From assembly GCA_020744425.1 (NCBI GenBank), contig JAGMUV010000003.1, positions 4,526,001 through 4,590,000 on the forward strand: a stretch of DNA of 64,000 nucleotides, written 5' to 3'. This document shows, piece after piece, positions 19,920 through 31,346 of this stretch (positions are counted from its first letter, which is position 1; each line of letters opens with the position of its first letter). This DNA comes from Dactylonectria macrodidyma (taxonomy: Eukaryota > Ascomycota > Sordariomycetes > Hypocreales > Nectriaceae). Below the pieces are notes generated by a model. It ran no database searches, had not been told where the DNA came from, and saw nothing but the letters and a program-made list of their open reading frames with translations. Position numbers and translations under genes: made by a program.

Positions 19920-21515
19920 TCATAGCTTGATATACTCCGTGATTGCCTGCCACTCTCCCAATAGCCCCCACGGCTTTGTCTGGAACACAGCTTCAAGCGT
20001 GCCTGGATAAGCTGGGCTGGGCACGATGCTGTGGTCAGACTTCCGAAAGTCAAAAGGCATCTCGCCCAGGTTGTAGATCCGTGACTCATCATCGGGCAGG
20101 GTGAGACCATGCACTCTCGAAGTCTCGTCTGGCAATTCTTGCCCGTTGAGATGCCTTTCTTCCAACTCGATCACTCGTTTAGCAGTTACGTATGCGTAAT
20201 GCGCATTCCAGAGCCCTTCCCGCCGAGGCGCTAATTGCAGCATTTCCATCGCGCGTCTTCGTATTGCGGGATGACGGCATTTCAGCGCGGTATAGTACAG
20301 AGGCCCCAGGATTTGCATGTCGAAAGACAGCGGTTGCGGTGTTGCCATTCCCACGCCTGGCTTGGCGATTTGTTCCGCGTAACGCACAAGCTCTTCAAAG
20401 TCGGTGTGGTAAGAGTCTGTGGCCGTTTCACCAGCTGTAGTGCAGACTCGCAACCAGATGTAAATGACTTTGTAATGTACCAAGAGTAGATTGAGCGCGT
20501 CCTGTTTCACCGGCTTGCCAGCAGCCTGCATTCGTTCAACAAATTCGTCTAGCTGGTCGCACCATGCGTCTAGCCTTGTTTGAAGCTTAACCTGTTCAAC
20601 GAGATCGTCGATGTCAATTTGGAATATAGCTGCCTTAGGACTGGCTTTGCCAATGAATCGGATGCAGGTATCTGAGATCTCGAAGAGCCGTCGTCTAGAA
20701 TCGGTAAGGTCTTCGTGAGGAGAGTCTTCTTTAGCTGTAGGAGGGTATATTGGCGTAGTTATTCTGCCAGCCAGAGAACAGAGTACATTCAGACCTGAGA
20801 ACATCGGAACGATGTAATCTTCGATGGCTTTAACATCGTTAGATGAGACATTGTACCCTAGATCTAGGGCTGCATCGCTGCTGCGACGGAGCGCAGCTAG
20901 AATATTGATTCCACTCTCAACGTGAAGCATAGAGGATTCAACATTGCCTCTGAGGAACTCGATACACGTGAACAGAAGGCAGCAGACCAAAGGCACCAAA
21001 TTCGAGTTGGGATGCGCTTGAATTCGAGCTGATAGGCTCTTTATTGCCAAGTTCCACTCCTGTTGAGCCTCGGGGTTGGCATTGACATAGCCTGCCGGAT
21101 GCCGTAAAGACGATTCGATGTCTTGATAAATGACGCTGATGGCTGATACGGCATGTCGAATTGACGGTTCGGAGTGTGATAGTTGCAACACAAGCCTACT
21201 CCAGAATTTTGAATCGAATTGTCCGTCCAACTTTGCAGCAAGGTTCTGGTGGAAGAAGTCAAGGCCGCGGTCATGTACGAAAAATATCGGCTGACTTTTC
21301 GTAGGAGGCAGATATACCGTGATCACGTTTCTTCGTGATGGTGCTGCGCGTGCGGTGTTGTACTCGCATTTTCGATCTCCAACGGCGCAACGTCGACAGA
21401 TAGGTTTTGCTTCATCGCATTTCACTCGACGAGTTTTGCAAGTACTGCATCCAGTTCGAACTTTGGACGTACTTTCTCTGGTTCTCTTGGGCGTAAGATC
21501 CAGTCTAGGAGTCAT
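19920..21515 (-). CDS. Zn2Cys6 fungal transcription factor
   Basis: Predicted 531 aa, no intron. The binuclear zinc cluster is complete: C23, C26, C33, C40, C43 and C50 with CX2CX6CX6CX2CX6C spacing, preceded by basic residues. The rest is the helical 'fungal-specific domain' type found in regulators of metabolism, with an 'RRLFEISDTCIRFIGK' middle region and no recognisable C-terminal domain. It converges on the RTA1 gene, leaving about 235 bp between them. Whether it regulates that gene is unknown. Confidence 0.92.
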   Translation of the reverse strand: MTPRLDLTPKRTRESTSKVRTGCSTCKTRRVKCDEAKPICRRCAVGDRKCEYNTARAAPSRRNVITVYLPPTKSQPIFFVHDRGLDFFHQNLAAKLDGQFDSKFWSRLVLQLSHSEPSIRHAVSAISVIYQDIESSLRHPAGYVNANPEAQQEWNLAIKSLSARIQAHPNSNLVPLVCCLLFTCIEFLRGNVESSMLHVESGINILAALRRSSDAALDLGYNVSSNDVKAIEDYIVPMFSGLNVLCSLAGRITTPIYPPTAKEDSPHEDLTDSRRRLFEISDTCIRFIGKASPKAAIFQIDIDDLVEQVKLQTRLDAWCDQLDEFVERMQAAGKPVKQDALNLLLVHYKVIYIWLRVCTTAGETATDSYHTDFEELVRYAEQIAKPGVGMATPQPLSFDMQILGPLYYTALKCRHPAIRRRAMEMLQLAPRREGLWNAHYAYVTAKRVIELEERHLNGQELPDETSRVHGLTLPDDESRIYNLGEMPFDFRKSDHSIVPSPAYPGTLEAVFQTKPWGLLGEWQAITEYIKL

Positions 21516-22092
21516 GATGAATGATGCTGCGAAAAAAGGCAGGCTTGCTATTCAAAGAAGTGTTGGAATAAATAAATACAGACATCCGGCGACAGGGGGA
21601 ATGCAAATAGAGGATGATAGAAAAGGCCGAATGATAGAAGCTTCTGAATACGAGGCGGGATGAGGCAGCCTGTTTCATTGCCTCACGTGATGACGACGCC
21701 TGTCAGACGGAACGTCCCGGGCGGGTGGATGCCTCAGGTCACAACCCGGGCGGGGGGAAAACTGGAAATTTATTCCTCGCTCGACTTAGCTGACCACTGG
21801 AAACACAACACATAGAGATTACATTGAGAGAGGCTTCCTAGCTGATCCAATTGACTATTCTCTGCTTCGCCGGATACATCATTATCATCATTCTATGGCA
21901 TTACACCCCTGCATCAGACCGCACAACTGTTCTCGCCACTAGTCACGTTCTGACAGAATAGGTTCTAAGTCAATTGCCCGCCTCTGTAAGTAGCTCGTCA
22001 TCTCTCGCGCAAACACCCAATTCTTCCCTCCCACCTTTCCTCTGTATATAGAACCACTGCAACATAGAAGAAGGGCTACAAATTGCAAAGCA
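21516..22092. other. Intergenic
   Basis: 5' flank of the Zn2Cys6 gene and 3' flank of the small repeat protein. A GC-rich patch near 21700-21760 contains two 'CGGGCGGG' words; nothing else was recognised. Confidence 0.5.
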
Positions 22093-22388
22093 CTATTTCT
22101 TCTGGCCACCGGCGGCACTCTGGACGGTCCCCCCTATACTGCCTTCTGTTGTGAATTGCTTTCCAATCAGACCATCCTTATCAAATGGCCCTCCGAGCAT
22201 CTGCGCAGTTCCACCAATGGCTCCATGCTCTATAAGAATGTTAATAGCTCGCCCATCGTCGCAACAAATAGATGCTTACCCGTGAACTGCTTGCCCACTG
22301 AACCCTTCTCATCTAGTGGCCGGCTTTTAGCGTTATCAGTGCTTGTAATGCTGTTGAGCATCGAAGCATCGTTCGGTTTGTCTGCCAT
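22093..22388 (-). CDS. Small internally repeated glycine-rich protein (81 aa)
   Basis: Two exons, 22388-22280 and 22229-22093, flank a 50-bp GT-AG intron and yield 81 residues. The product is built from two copies of a unit: 'LDEKGSVGKQFTG' with 'HGAIGGTAQ', and 'FDKDGLIGKQFTT' with 'EGSIGGTVQ', ending in a Gly-Lys tail. The repeat, the conserved splice phase and the terminator just after the second unit argue for a real gene. There is no signal peptide or membrane segment. From recall, similar short fungal proteins exist without known function; a stress or structural role would be a guess. Confidence 0.8.
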
Positions 22389-23530
22389 TTGAGGTGCTGG
22401 TTTCTGAGAAGTTTAATTGTGGTAGCTGTGATTGAATGAAAGGCAATTCGAAGAAGGTGTAGAAAGCGTGTTCAAACCATCGTCTGGAGTGGCTTTCACG
22501 TAATCCATGCAAGGCTTTATAAAAAATTTTTTTACCTACGTATCATCCGTTTGTATCTCGTCATGGTGACGTGAGCCATCGATCCGTACGATCGGAAGAT
22601 TTTAAACACCGATCGCAACATTCAGGATCGACGATCAATGAACGCCTAATATGACGCTACACGCTTAGCGCCGCAAGCCTTGCTGAGCTTGGCTCTGAAC
22701 AACCAGATATATTTGGCGCTGTTGCCCAGGATGTATCGCAACACCTTGTACTTCAATGGCCGCTTCTGACCATAGATATAAATGGGCAATTAGCAGGTCG
22801 TGCCCGAAGAACTCCCACTTTCCAATTGATAAAGTCCCACTTTCAACCACCAGAACTCCTCGTTAGATGAATAGAGCGAGATTGAGTGGGCGTACAACAG
22901 GTCAAGACACGGCCCTCGATTTCTGCTCCCTGGGGCTAAGAACCCCACCTATATTCATTTCCATCAAGCGCCTAATAATAAAATATATACACTGTGTTCG
23001 TATGCTTCTGCGCTGGAGGCATGAATCTTGCCGTTTGCTGGTGATTGTCAATTACATCAATCGACTGTGGAGTAGAGTCGTTAGTGTCATAGATATTTGA
23101 GGCCAGTCATGCCGTCATTAGGACGTAGTATAAAGGAAATGTGGGAGTGTGGCACCTGGAGCATCGACGGAATTACCCCACTAAGAACCTTAGGAAATGG
23201 ACTATAGGGATACTAGTGCCCTATACTTCAGATTCTAGATTCCCTAGATCTAGGGAAAAGGATATCTTTAAATTTTTTGGTAGATTTATTGCCTCTAGAG
23301 CTAAGTTCCTAGTGGGCTTTAGAATAATCTTAGTCGTGCATGCATGGGTGACGGATGAGATGACATGTTATTCATCAGATGATACCTGAGACAAAATTTC
23401 CCTCGTCCGCGTTTGAGTACCTACGATAACAATCGCACGTAATATACATGGCCCGAGAAATGATGCTACGTTAAGTGTCGCAATGGTGCTTCAAGCGGAC
23501 CAGGAAGCGGGGCCATGTCTATCAGCATTC
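22389..23530. other. Intergenic; repeat-derived sequence left of the transposon
   Basis: Contents are the 5' flank of the small protein gene, an ATG-less open frame on the plus strand (about 22671-22870, unrecognised), and dispersed-repeat copy B at 23221-23387. No complete gene is seen. Confidence 0.5.
23221..23387 (+). repeat. Dispersed repeat copy B
   Basis: Diverged relative of 8474-8624 (see that entry). It ends about 145 bp before the left inverted repeat of the piggyBac-type element, so it is a separate, older insertion or a flanking repeat rather than part of that transposon. Confidence 0.55.
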
Positions 23531-23570
23531 TATCCCATCAACTGCCAATGGGCTCCATTTTTGCCAAGGC
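23531..23570 (+). repeat. Left terminal inverted repeat
   Basis: 40 bp, starts TATCCCATCA. Its complement is found at 25751-25790 with one mismatch at the innermost base. Confidence 0.9.
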
Positions 23571-23680
23571 CAAAATACCCACTATTGTACCCACTTTTAC
23601 TCCGCACTTCAATCGGTACATGACGAAACATCATTTGCACCTATGTTTTCTTACCTGCTGCCACCACCAAAACCGTCATT

Positions 23681-25671
23681 TTGTTCAATGCTGCGATGTC
23701 TTCTAGTGATTCTGATGCTTCCAGTGCCTCCGGTGCTTCCGTTGCTTCCGTACGGAGCTGTATTGTGGTTGAGATCCTTCCGGAAGACCTCGCCGTCGCC
23801 TGCACTGCCGACTGTACGCCAGAGCGGTGCGATAACAGCACAGTCCGGCCCCACGAACCTCCGGCTGTCGAGCGCGGGCCGGCGGGCTCCTTTATACCCT
23901 TTGACGTGCCGGCCCGACCCCGAGAGATACAGGAGCTGCCGGCAGCCCCGCTTGACTTATTCTTCCGGTACGTTCCCCGGGGCCTTATTGAGCGGTGGGT
24001 GCAATGGACGAATGCAGCGCCGCTATCTAAGGAAGGCCCCCGGGCTAGAACTTCAAGAGTGAACGTATGGCGGAAGACTTCTGTAGATGAGATTTACCTT
24101 TTCTTAGGTATTTTAATCTATATGGGAATACATAGCGAATCTGAAATATCAAGGTATTGGTCGACTCAACAGCAGAAGGAAGATCCTATCTATCCATTTA
24201 CTCGGTTTATATCCCGGAACCGCTTTCAGCTATTACTCCGACACCTCCGGGTTTTTGACACCTCCGAGTTCCAGCCTAGCCAGTCAGGAGGTCGACGCCA
24301 GGCCCGGGCCCAGGCCCCCGCCCAAGCCGGGGACCTGATGCCGGATATATATCGGAAGGTTAACGAATGGTCGGCCCATATCCAAGAGACCGGAGATTCC
24401 TTCTATACGGCTGGCTCCGACCTTACCGTTGACGAGGCTATGGTCCGATTTACCGGCCGGTCACTAGAGACGACGACAATACCGACGAAACCGATCCCAA
24501 CCGGCTTCAAGGTCTGGATCCTTGCCCAATCGGGCTACTGCCTCCGGTGGCTCTGGCACGTACACGGAAAGGGCCCATACGGACTAGTCCCTCAGGCCCG
24601 GCCGGCAGGCAGCAAGGCTGGAGCAGCTGCCGCAAAGTGGGACCCGTTAACGCCAACGCAACGGGTTGTAACGACACTTATTACCCTACTTCCGGCTGCA
24701 GTCTACCACGTATTCCTAGACAATCTCTTTGCTTCCGTACGGCTTCTCCGGGCCCTCCGGAAGCAGCAGGTCGGAGCTTCCGGGACCTGCCGGAAAGACA
24801 GTGGGATAGATAAGATCCTCATCGCCGAGAAGGAAGCAGAAGGCCAGGGTATTCCTTGGGGTCAGATCCATTGCATCCCTACCTTAGATGGGGAGGTATG
24901 GTATTGCAAACTGCTTTCTATAGATATCTCCATACTGATCAATTTGTCTCTTCATAGGTCAACCAATTCACCTGGAAGGATAACGCCCTTGTCCTCTTCT
25001 TGACAACCGTCTTCCGAGACGGCCGGGAGGTTATCCGTCTCCGGCGCCGGCCGGCCGGAAGCTCTGCTGGAAAGCGGGCTGCCCGGAAAGAAGCCTTCGG
25101 CCCAGACGTCCGGAAAAACCTCCCGGTGCCTGAGGCAATTGACGAATATAACCATAAGATGAATGGGGTTGATATAAGTGACCAGATGAGGTCTTATTAT
25201 CAATACAGCCGCCCTATTCGTCGAGGAGGCTGGCAAGCCCTTGCTTGGAATTTCCTGCTAGAAGTGATCGTTGTGAATAGCTTCTTCCTGCAGCTCTGGG
25301 GCAAGCCCGAGTGGCAAAAGGTCAAGAACCAGTACCAATGGCGGCGACTGCTTGCATCCCAGCTTATTCAACAGTTTGGACCATTAGCAGGAGGTCGAAG
25401 ACGTTCACGACCTCAGCGGGCTTCAGATAAGAGGAAAACGTCTATTCCTTGGCAGCACCATCGCAAGGGATCAAGGGGGGCTAATTCACCTTGCTCCTAT
25501 TGCGGTAGTAGGAAAGCATTAAGGCGCCAGGCTCTAGGCGACATATCTGGGAATAGCCTCACTCAGCAGCCGCAACAGCGAAAAAGGACTCGAAAGGGAT
25601 GTTTAGACTGTAACGTACCGCTATGTATTGATGGAGATTGTTGGTACCTTTGGCATACCCAAAATCTATAG
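23681..25671 (+). CDS. piggyBac-type transposase (DDE_Tnp_1_7)
   Basis: Two exons, 23681-24895 and 24958-25671, are joined by a 62-bp GT-AG intron that keeps the frame; product 642 aa. Catalytic aspartates of the family are present: D251 ('LTVDEAM'), D347 ('VFLDNLF') and D477 ('MNGVDISDQM'). The C-terminus is a Cys/His-rich zinc-binding domain ('CSYCGS', 'CLDCNVPLCIDGDCW'), as in piggyBac proteins. A second Met five codons in is an equally good start. The Ser/Asp/Ala-rich N-terminus is typical. No stop or frameshift was found. Confidence 0.92.
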
Positions 25672-25750
25672 GGGAATAGAGGTACCTTTAATCTTAGTAT
25701 ATGATTCGATTATTCTAGTGGGCCTATAAGACCTGATTGGCTTTACCCCG

Positions 25751-25790
25751 CCCTTGGCAAAAATGGAGCCCATTGGCAGTTGATGGGATA
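25751..25790 (-). repeat. Right terminal inverted repeat
   Basis: 40 bp, reading TATCCCATCA on the minus strand; partner of 23531-23570. Confidence 0.9.
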
Positions 25791-25832
25791 TATCTAGTCT
25801 TCTAAGTCTAATTTTCGAATCATGTAGGAGTT

Positions 25833-26743
25833 CTACCGCCACAGTAAATCTGTAAACCGGCCCAGAGCCGCATCCCCAGGCTCAAAGAGATCGTGGACCG
25901 TATCCCAGCCGCACTTGAGCTGCGCGGTGTCCAACCACTTCAATCTCAACCTTTCCACTTCCTTTAAAGCCTCCTCATCCTCTGGTAGCAGGCCACATTC
26001 TCTAAGTACCTGCTCTGGCGGGACTGTTCGCTTTTGGTTCTTGAACACGTACCTCGCTACTGACGATGCATACACGGCTTTTTGTCGATCCTTGGGGCCT
26101 TCCTTCTTGACGTTTTTCCCACTCACTCTTGGGTTCGATTGCATGAGATACTCTGTCGGCTTGAAAAGCCCTGGCTTGACGAAATGGCTCACTAGATAAA
26201 TCCATTTCTCATCCCACGACAGGACACGGGTCCACAGCTCGTACGGCTGGTACGGCAAGATCTCCTTTCTCCAGACGCACTGCGCGGCACCTAGGATCAT
26301 TATGAAATGGTCCGGCCCGGGGAACGGATTGAAAGGTTTGCGAAAGAGAATGAGGCTGAAGTTGCCCCGAGAAATGTCCAGGTCTGTGAAGTAGGTGGAA
26401 TTGGACTTGTGCATGTTGTAATCGCACTCAAGAAGCGGAGATCGCGTGGAGCTGATGGCAGGCAAGAAGAGGCAACGCGGACTGAGGTTCTCTGTTGGGG
26501 CTGAATCTGTCAAACGTCGGATGAGGGCGCGGAGGAACCGGATCTGCCGGAGGAGTTTTGGGTTAGTTCTCAGCACGAAAATGAATGTAGGCAGAAGCTA
26601 GAGAAAGGGGAGGTACTGACGTGCCACATGAAGTGCCAGTTCTTTATATTGGCTAAAGCACACACTAGGAATGCTGTTTTCCAGTTTAGGAGAGACGCCA
26701 TCAGCTCCACGCAGCCTGTCATTGTGCTGAAAACGGCGCCCAT
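25833..26743 (-). CDS. THEM6-like hot-dog thioesterase-family protein
   Basis: Two exons, 26743-26621 and 26543-25833, join '..NIKNWHFMWH' to 'IRFLRALIRR'; 277 aa, intron 77 bp. The N-terminus is hydrophobic ('LLNWKTAFLVCALANI') and may anchor the protein. The central block 'CDYNMHKSNSTYFTDLDISR' followed by 'YELWTRVLSWDEKWIYLVSHFV' is the signature of the thioesterase-like family around THEM6, often mislabelled in fungi as a capsule polysaccharide protein. Substrate unknown. It starts only 43 bp beyond the right end of the transposon, with its 3' end facing the element, so the insertion did not break it. Confidence 0.85.
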
Positions 26744-27732
26744 TGTGCATATCAAACGGTCGATGGCAGGGTTGTATGGCTGCCAGAGGGCGGCAGAACG
26801 GAAAATAAAGAAATGTTGTAGAAATAGCATTAATATTCTGATGGAATTGAGCTCATTATTCCTCAACAGATTTGTCTACTCTATGGAGCTGGTTCGTTAC
26901 CCTGCTGATGTGTTGAGGAACAGATTCTCGGTACAATGTGGGCCGATCCCCCAGAAATGAAGAAAAGCCAACGTATCTCCTTGACCGATGCGTATATTTG
27001 CGTAACTTCTATTGGCTGGAGATTGCTCCGTTAGTAGTGGACCACTCGAGGAGATGTGAAGGCGTCGTGCACAGCTCGGTTCTTTGTGGGTCTCGGTGAG
27101 ATGAAGACGCCGAGCCCGATGAGTTGAGTCCCCAACAACGTTCGTAAAAACATCTGGCCGGAGTTGGTTATGCCACAACAACACCCGATATTTTCTTGGC
27201 AGATATTTGGTTGATGACGAGGACGTTTCATTCTCAAAGCAAGCCAAGGATTGAAGGCACTCAACCTGTACGTCGGCACTTTGTGGGTCGCTGCGAGCAG
27301 GGGACTCAAGAACTTGACCTTGTGTCATCAACCTTCTTAACACAAGCCTTCAAAGTGATGCCCAGCATATGCTATGAAACTCAATGTGCACCGAGGCTCA
27401 TCTATTTCAACAGTCACCTGCCAGTGGTTGACTCCGGGGAAGCAGCCCGGGAGGCCCGGCGCCTCGACGGAAAGGAGATGATGACTTATCGGGGGCTCAC
27501 AGCATATCACATTGTCACGGCGATAGCTACCCCTCCAAACCCCCGCGGACAAGGTTGTTCTCGAAAAGCCTAACAGGGTGTCTGAACGGAGCTGAAATAT
27601 ATGTCTGGAATGCTATAAAGCCAAATAAGACCCCGTGCTGTTGAGCGCATACACTGCTACACCAGACCTGTACTGCTCGAGCTTTACTAAGAACATCGCC
27701 TTCAAACACGTCAACTCGTCTGTACATTCGTC
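26744..27732. other. Intergenic; divergent promoter region
   Basis: Shared upstream region of the thioesterase-like and enoyl-CoA hydratase-like genes. An open frame of about 148 codons on the minus strand (26897-27343) has no family resemblance and is not called. Confidence 0.5.
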
Positions 27733-28722
27733 ATGGCTACCATCGTACCTCCAACTTCCTACTCCACTATCGGGTACAAGGACATTTCAATCTCACATGT
27801 GCCCGCCAGTGCCCCAAATGCAACCAAGGTTCTCGTGGTTGCTTTCAACCGTCCAGAGAAACTCAACTCGGTGACTGAAAATCTGCTCAACGAACTCGAG
27901 GCTGCTTATCACCTGTTCGACCGAGACGAACGTGTCAGGGCCATCGTCCTCACCGGAGCTGGAAAGACTTTCTGCGTTGGAGCTGACCTCTCGATTGGTT
28001 TCTCCAGCTTGCTCGCTCACAAGGAGACGGAGGAGTCTCTCACCAAGTACAGAGACCAGTAAGCCACACCCTCCTCACCCTCTTATCCGCGGTCATGTTT
28101 TTATACTCATCATACCCGATGCAGAGGCGGCCGCGTGGCGCTTGCAATGTCGAACTGCACCAAGCCCACGATCGTGGCGATGAATGGCCCAGCAGCAGGC
28201 TTTGGTCTGACAATCAGTCTCTCAGCTTGCATCCGTGTTGCATGGACAGATGCCAAGGTTTCTATGCCCTTCTCTCGCCGTGGGCTCGCCATGGAAAGCT
28301 GCAGCGCATTTTACCTTCCGCGTTTGTTGGGTTTATCCAAGGCTATGCATCTTGCCACAACTGGGGCGGCATACACTGTCTCTGACCCGCTCGTGAGCGG
28401 CTTGTTTTCCAAGCTACTTCCTACGCCTCAAGAGACGGTTTCCTATGCTGTTGAGCTTGCAACTGATATTGCCGAAAATACTTCACTGACCAGCACAAAG
28501 CTCATGAGGGACATGATGCTGTACTGTCCCGGGACGCCTGAGCAGACGCATGTGCTGGACTCGCGAGCGTTCATCTCTGTTGTTGGTTCTGAGGATAACA
28601 TGGAAGGACTCCGAAGCTATATGGAGAAGAGAAAGCCGGATTTTAGTGGAACTGTTCAGAAGGTAGACATTCCCTCTTTGCTGTGGCGGAAGACGGGAAG
28701 TAACCCTCAAGCAAAGATATAG
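27733..28722 (+). CDS. Enoyl-CoA hydratase/isomerase family protein
   Basis: Two exons, 27733-28058 and 28125-28722 (66-bp GT-AG intron), 307 aa. Crotonase-fold landmarks are 'NRPEKLNSV', 'AIVLTGAGKTFCVGADLS' (oxyanion hole) and 'KPTIVAMNGPAAGFGLTISLSACIRVAWTDAKVSMPF' (second oxyanion residue). The glutamates that hydrate enoyl-CoA in classical hydratases are not obvious at the usual places; the block 'GLAMESCSAFYLPRLLG' carries one Glu, as in delta3,delta2-enoyl-CoA isomerase-like members. A role in fatty-acid or secondary acyl-CoA metabolism, probably peroxisomal or cytosolic, is inferred. No clear C-terminal peroxisomal tripeptide is present. Confidence 0.9.
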
Positions 28723-29151
28723 GATCAGTTGGTTAGGCGATCATGGTAGGGTTCTTGGGAGGAGTCTTTCTCAATGTCTCCCGATCTGCCCTCGCCTTGG
28801 ATACATGCTAGTAAAAGCACAGAAATTTTAGGGGAAAAATGGAGACCAGCCTTATAACAAGACGAGTTTTGTGATATTGATTTAGAAAGTTCTCGAGCAG
28901 TGTGTAACAAATTCCAAAGTAGGTATAGGGTAGCTAGTTTCTTCTATGCTCGCTGATCACTTTCAGCCTCTAAACTTAAATATTAGTCATCTAACCGGGC
29001 CGACTCCTCCGTGTAAGCCGCCTTAAGCGCCCATCTGTCTTGGGTCGAATTCAGCCGCACTGGTTTCGCCTCAGCCGCACTGCGACTTTTGTTTATCTCA
29101 TCAGCATCAATCTCATCATCTCATATTGACCCATGCTTCCTACCCCTCAGT
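28723..29151. other. Intergenic
   Basis: 3' flank of the hydratase-like gene and 5' flank of the receptor gene; nothing recognised beyond short frames. Confidence 0.5.
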
Positions 29152-31149
29152 ATGGAGGTAGTTGGCGTCGCCGCTAACATCATTGCCGTCGTTGATATAT
29201 CCGTCAAGGTCATATCATGGTGTTCTCAATACGCCAAAGACGTCAAGCATGCAAAGGCGGAGGTCCAGCAGTTACGCAACGAGGTAGATCAGCTGCGACA
29301 AGTCACCGAAAATGTCCGCCATCTTCTTTATGGCCCAGCGGGATCAAGGCTTCGGAGCTCTCGAGAAATGGGCGGCGCCCTTCAGTCCAGCCTTGATCTG
29401 CTCGTTCAATTGGAGCACACCCTTCAGCCAGGCTCGAGTCGCAAGGCCATGTCCCGTATCGGTCTCCGAGCTTTGAGATGGCCGTTCCAGAGCAGTGAAT
29501 CCCGTTCCATCGTCGAGGGCATCCGCAATTGCTCAGCTAGAATTTCTTGGGCGCTTCAAGTGGACCAAACGTATGCATTCTGGATCAATTGAGGTGACAG
29601 TATTTGACCTGTTCATAGGACCATTTTACTCGATGTTGATAACAAGGTTGACAAAGTCGATGACAAGATTGACAAAGTGGACAACACGCTTGTAACTGTG
29701 GACCAGCGAATGATTCTCGAGAAACTACCCACAGTAATCGAAGCCTCTTACAACTCCCATGCCGAAGAACACAACAGCAAGTGCCTGGAGAACACCCGAG
29801 TTGAGTTGCTTCAGCACATCGACAATTGGGTGAACCATCCCCAAGCCCCGGCGATTTTCTGGTTGAATGGAATGGCTGGCACTGGAAAATCGACTATTTC
29901 TCGTACAGTTGCAGCTACTTCCGCTAGGCGTGCTCATCTTGGCGCCAGCTTCTTCTTCAAAAGAGGCGAGGCCGATCGTGGCATCATGTCGAGATTCTAT
30001 ACGACAGTCGCATCTCAACTCATTCGCTCCAAGCCTGAGCTTGTTCCTTACATCAAAGCCACCCTCGACAACGACCCAGCTATCATTGGAAAGTCAGCAG
30101 GGGATCAGTTTGATAAGCTCATCCTTCAACCTTTGCAACAATCTCGATCGAGCAGTACAAGCGTCGTCATTTTTATTATCGATGCTTTGGATGAGTGCGA
30201 TGGAGATGGAGACATCAGACGGCTGATTGACCTCTTTTCTCGTTTCAGGGCGATCTCGAATCTGAGAATCAGGGCTCTGATAACCAGCCGTCCTGAACTG
30301 CCTATCCGGCTGGGCTTCAATAAGATCCAGGGCAACTATCATAACGTAGTGCTTCATGAGATACCAGAGACCATCGTAGCCCATGACCTGGGCGTATTCT
30401 TTCAACATAAGCTGGCCGAGATCAGGGATGACTATAACGCGTCGGTCCCAGAGGACAGAAACTTGTCCCGCAACTGGCCTGGCCAGAACGACGTCGGGGT
30501 GCTCGTCCAGATGGCAGTGCCACTCTTCATTTTCGCGGCAACCATCTGTCGTTTTCTCTCTGACCGAACCTGCGGCAACCCCAATCAGCAGCTCCAGCAG
30601 ATCCTAGCGTACAAAACCCGAAGTCAAGAGTCGAAGATGGAGGCGACGTATTTGCCACCCTTGGAGCAGCAGGTGAGGGGTCTGTCAGCGCGTGAGCAGG
30701 ACAGAGTTTTCAAAGACTTTCAGCACATAGTTGGGACTATTGTGGTTCTCGAATCACCGCTTCCAGTTCTATCTCTCGCCAAACTGTTGGACATAGACAG
30801 GGACAGAATCGACGTCAGGTTGGACATGCTTCACTCGGTGCTAGATGTTCCAAAATCGGCAAATTCACCTGTTCGATTGCTACATCTATCCTTCCGGGAT
30901 TTTCTTATCGACCCAGAAAAGCAAGGGACCAATCCATACTGGGTGGACGAGAAGAAGACTCATGGACTGATCGCAGCGAGTTGCATTCGTCTGTTGAACA
31001 ACTCGTTGAAGGAAGATCTATGTCAACTGCAACTGCCTGGCATCGACCGCTCCGAAGTGTCACCACAGCGCATTGCTGGATGCATCCCGGCGGAGCTGCA
31101 ATACGCTTCCCGCCACTGGGCTCACCATTTGCAAAATGCTGAGAAGCAG

Positions 31150-31153
31150 GCTT
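31150..31153 (+). repeat. GCTT core repeat, left side of Crypton
   Basis: The 4-bp GCTT here is repeated at 34236-34239. Removing one copy and the sequence between joins the two receptor halves in frame (Gln-Ala-Cys-Thr-Asp), which fixes the insertion point. Confidence 0.85.
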
Positions 31154-31346
31154 ATCGATGGTGCCCGCAATTGCGTCGTAATTCGCTTAGACCACGTGAC
31201 GACTTATCCCCCGCAAAACCGGGCCCGTGAAATCGTGTGCGCGACGCCTGATAAGTGCATTTGATAAGTTCCCCCTGACTTATCAGGTCTCTCCAGCCTA
31301 CCCAGCCCAAGAAAAACACCACGTAGAAGGGCCCCGATCGACTGAG

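Larger units (their letters stand above)
23531..25790 (+). mobile_element. piggyBac-type DNA transposon, apparently intact
   Basis: The element is bounded by 40-bp terminal inverted repeats (23531-23570 and 25751-25790) that match at 39 of 40 positions, and it carries one complete transposase gene. Total length is 2260 bp. The TTAA target duplication typical of piggyBac is not visible at either end. If the ends are taken as TCCC...GGGA, a TA dinucleotide flanks both sides. Near-identical repeats plus an open transposase suggest recent activity. Confidence 0.87.

Noticed and set aside
18659..22388. Possible secondary-metabolite cluster around the Zn2Cys6 factor and RTA1 gene
   Set aside because: No polyketide synthase, NRPS, terpene cyclase or similar core enzyme lies in the window.
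22389..25832. RIP (repeat-induced point mutation) damage in the piggyBac region
   Set aside because: The transposase is GC-rich and fully open, which argues against RIP acting on this copy.
26897..27343. 148-codon minus-strand frame between two divergent genes
   Set aside because: No domain, signal peptide or splice partner; lies in a promoter region.
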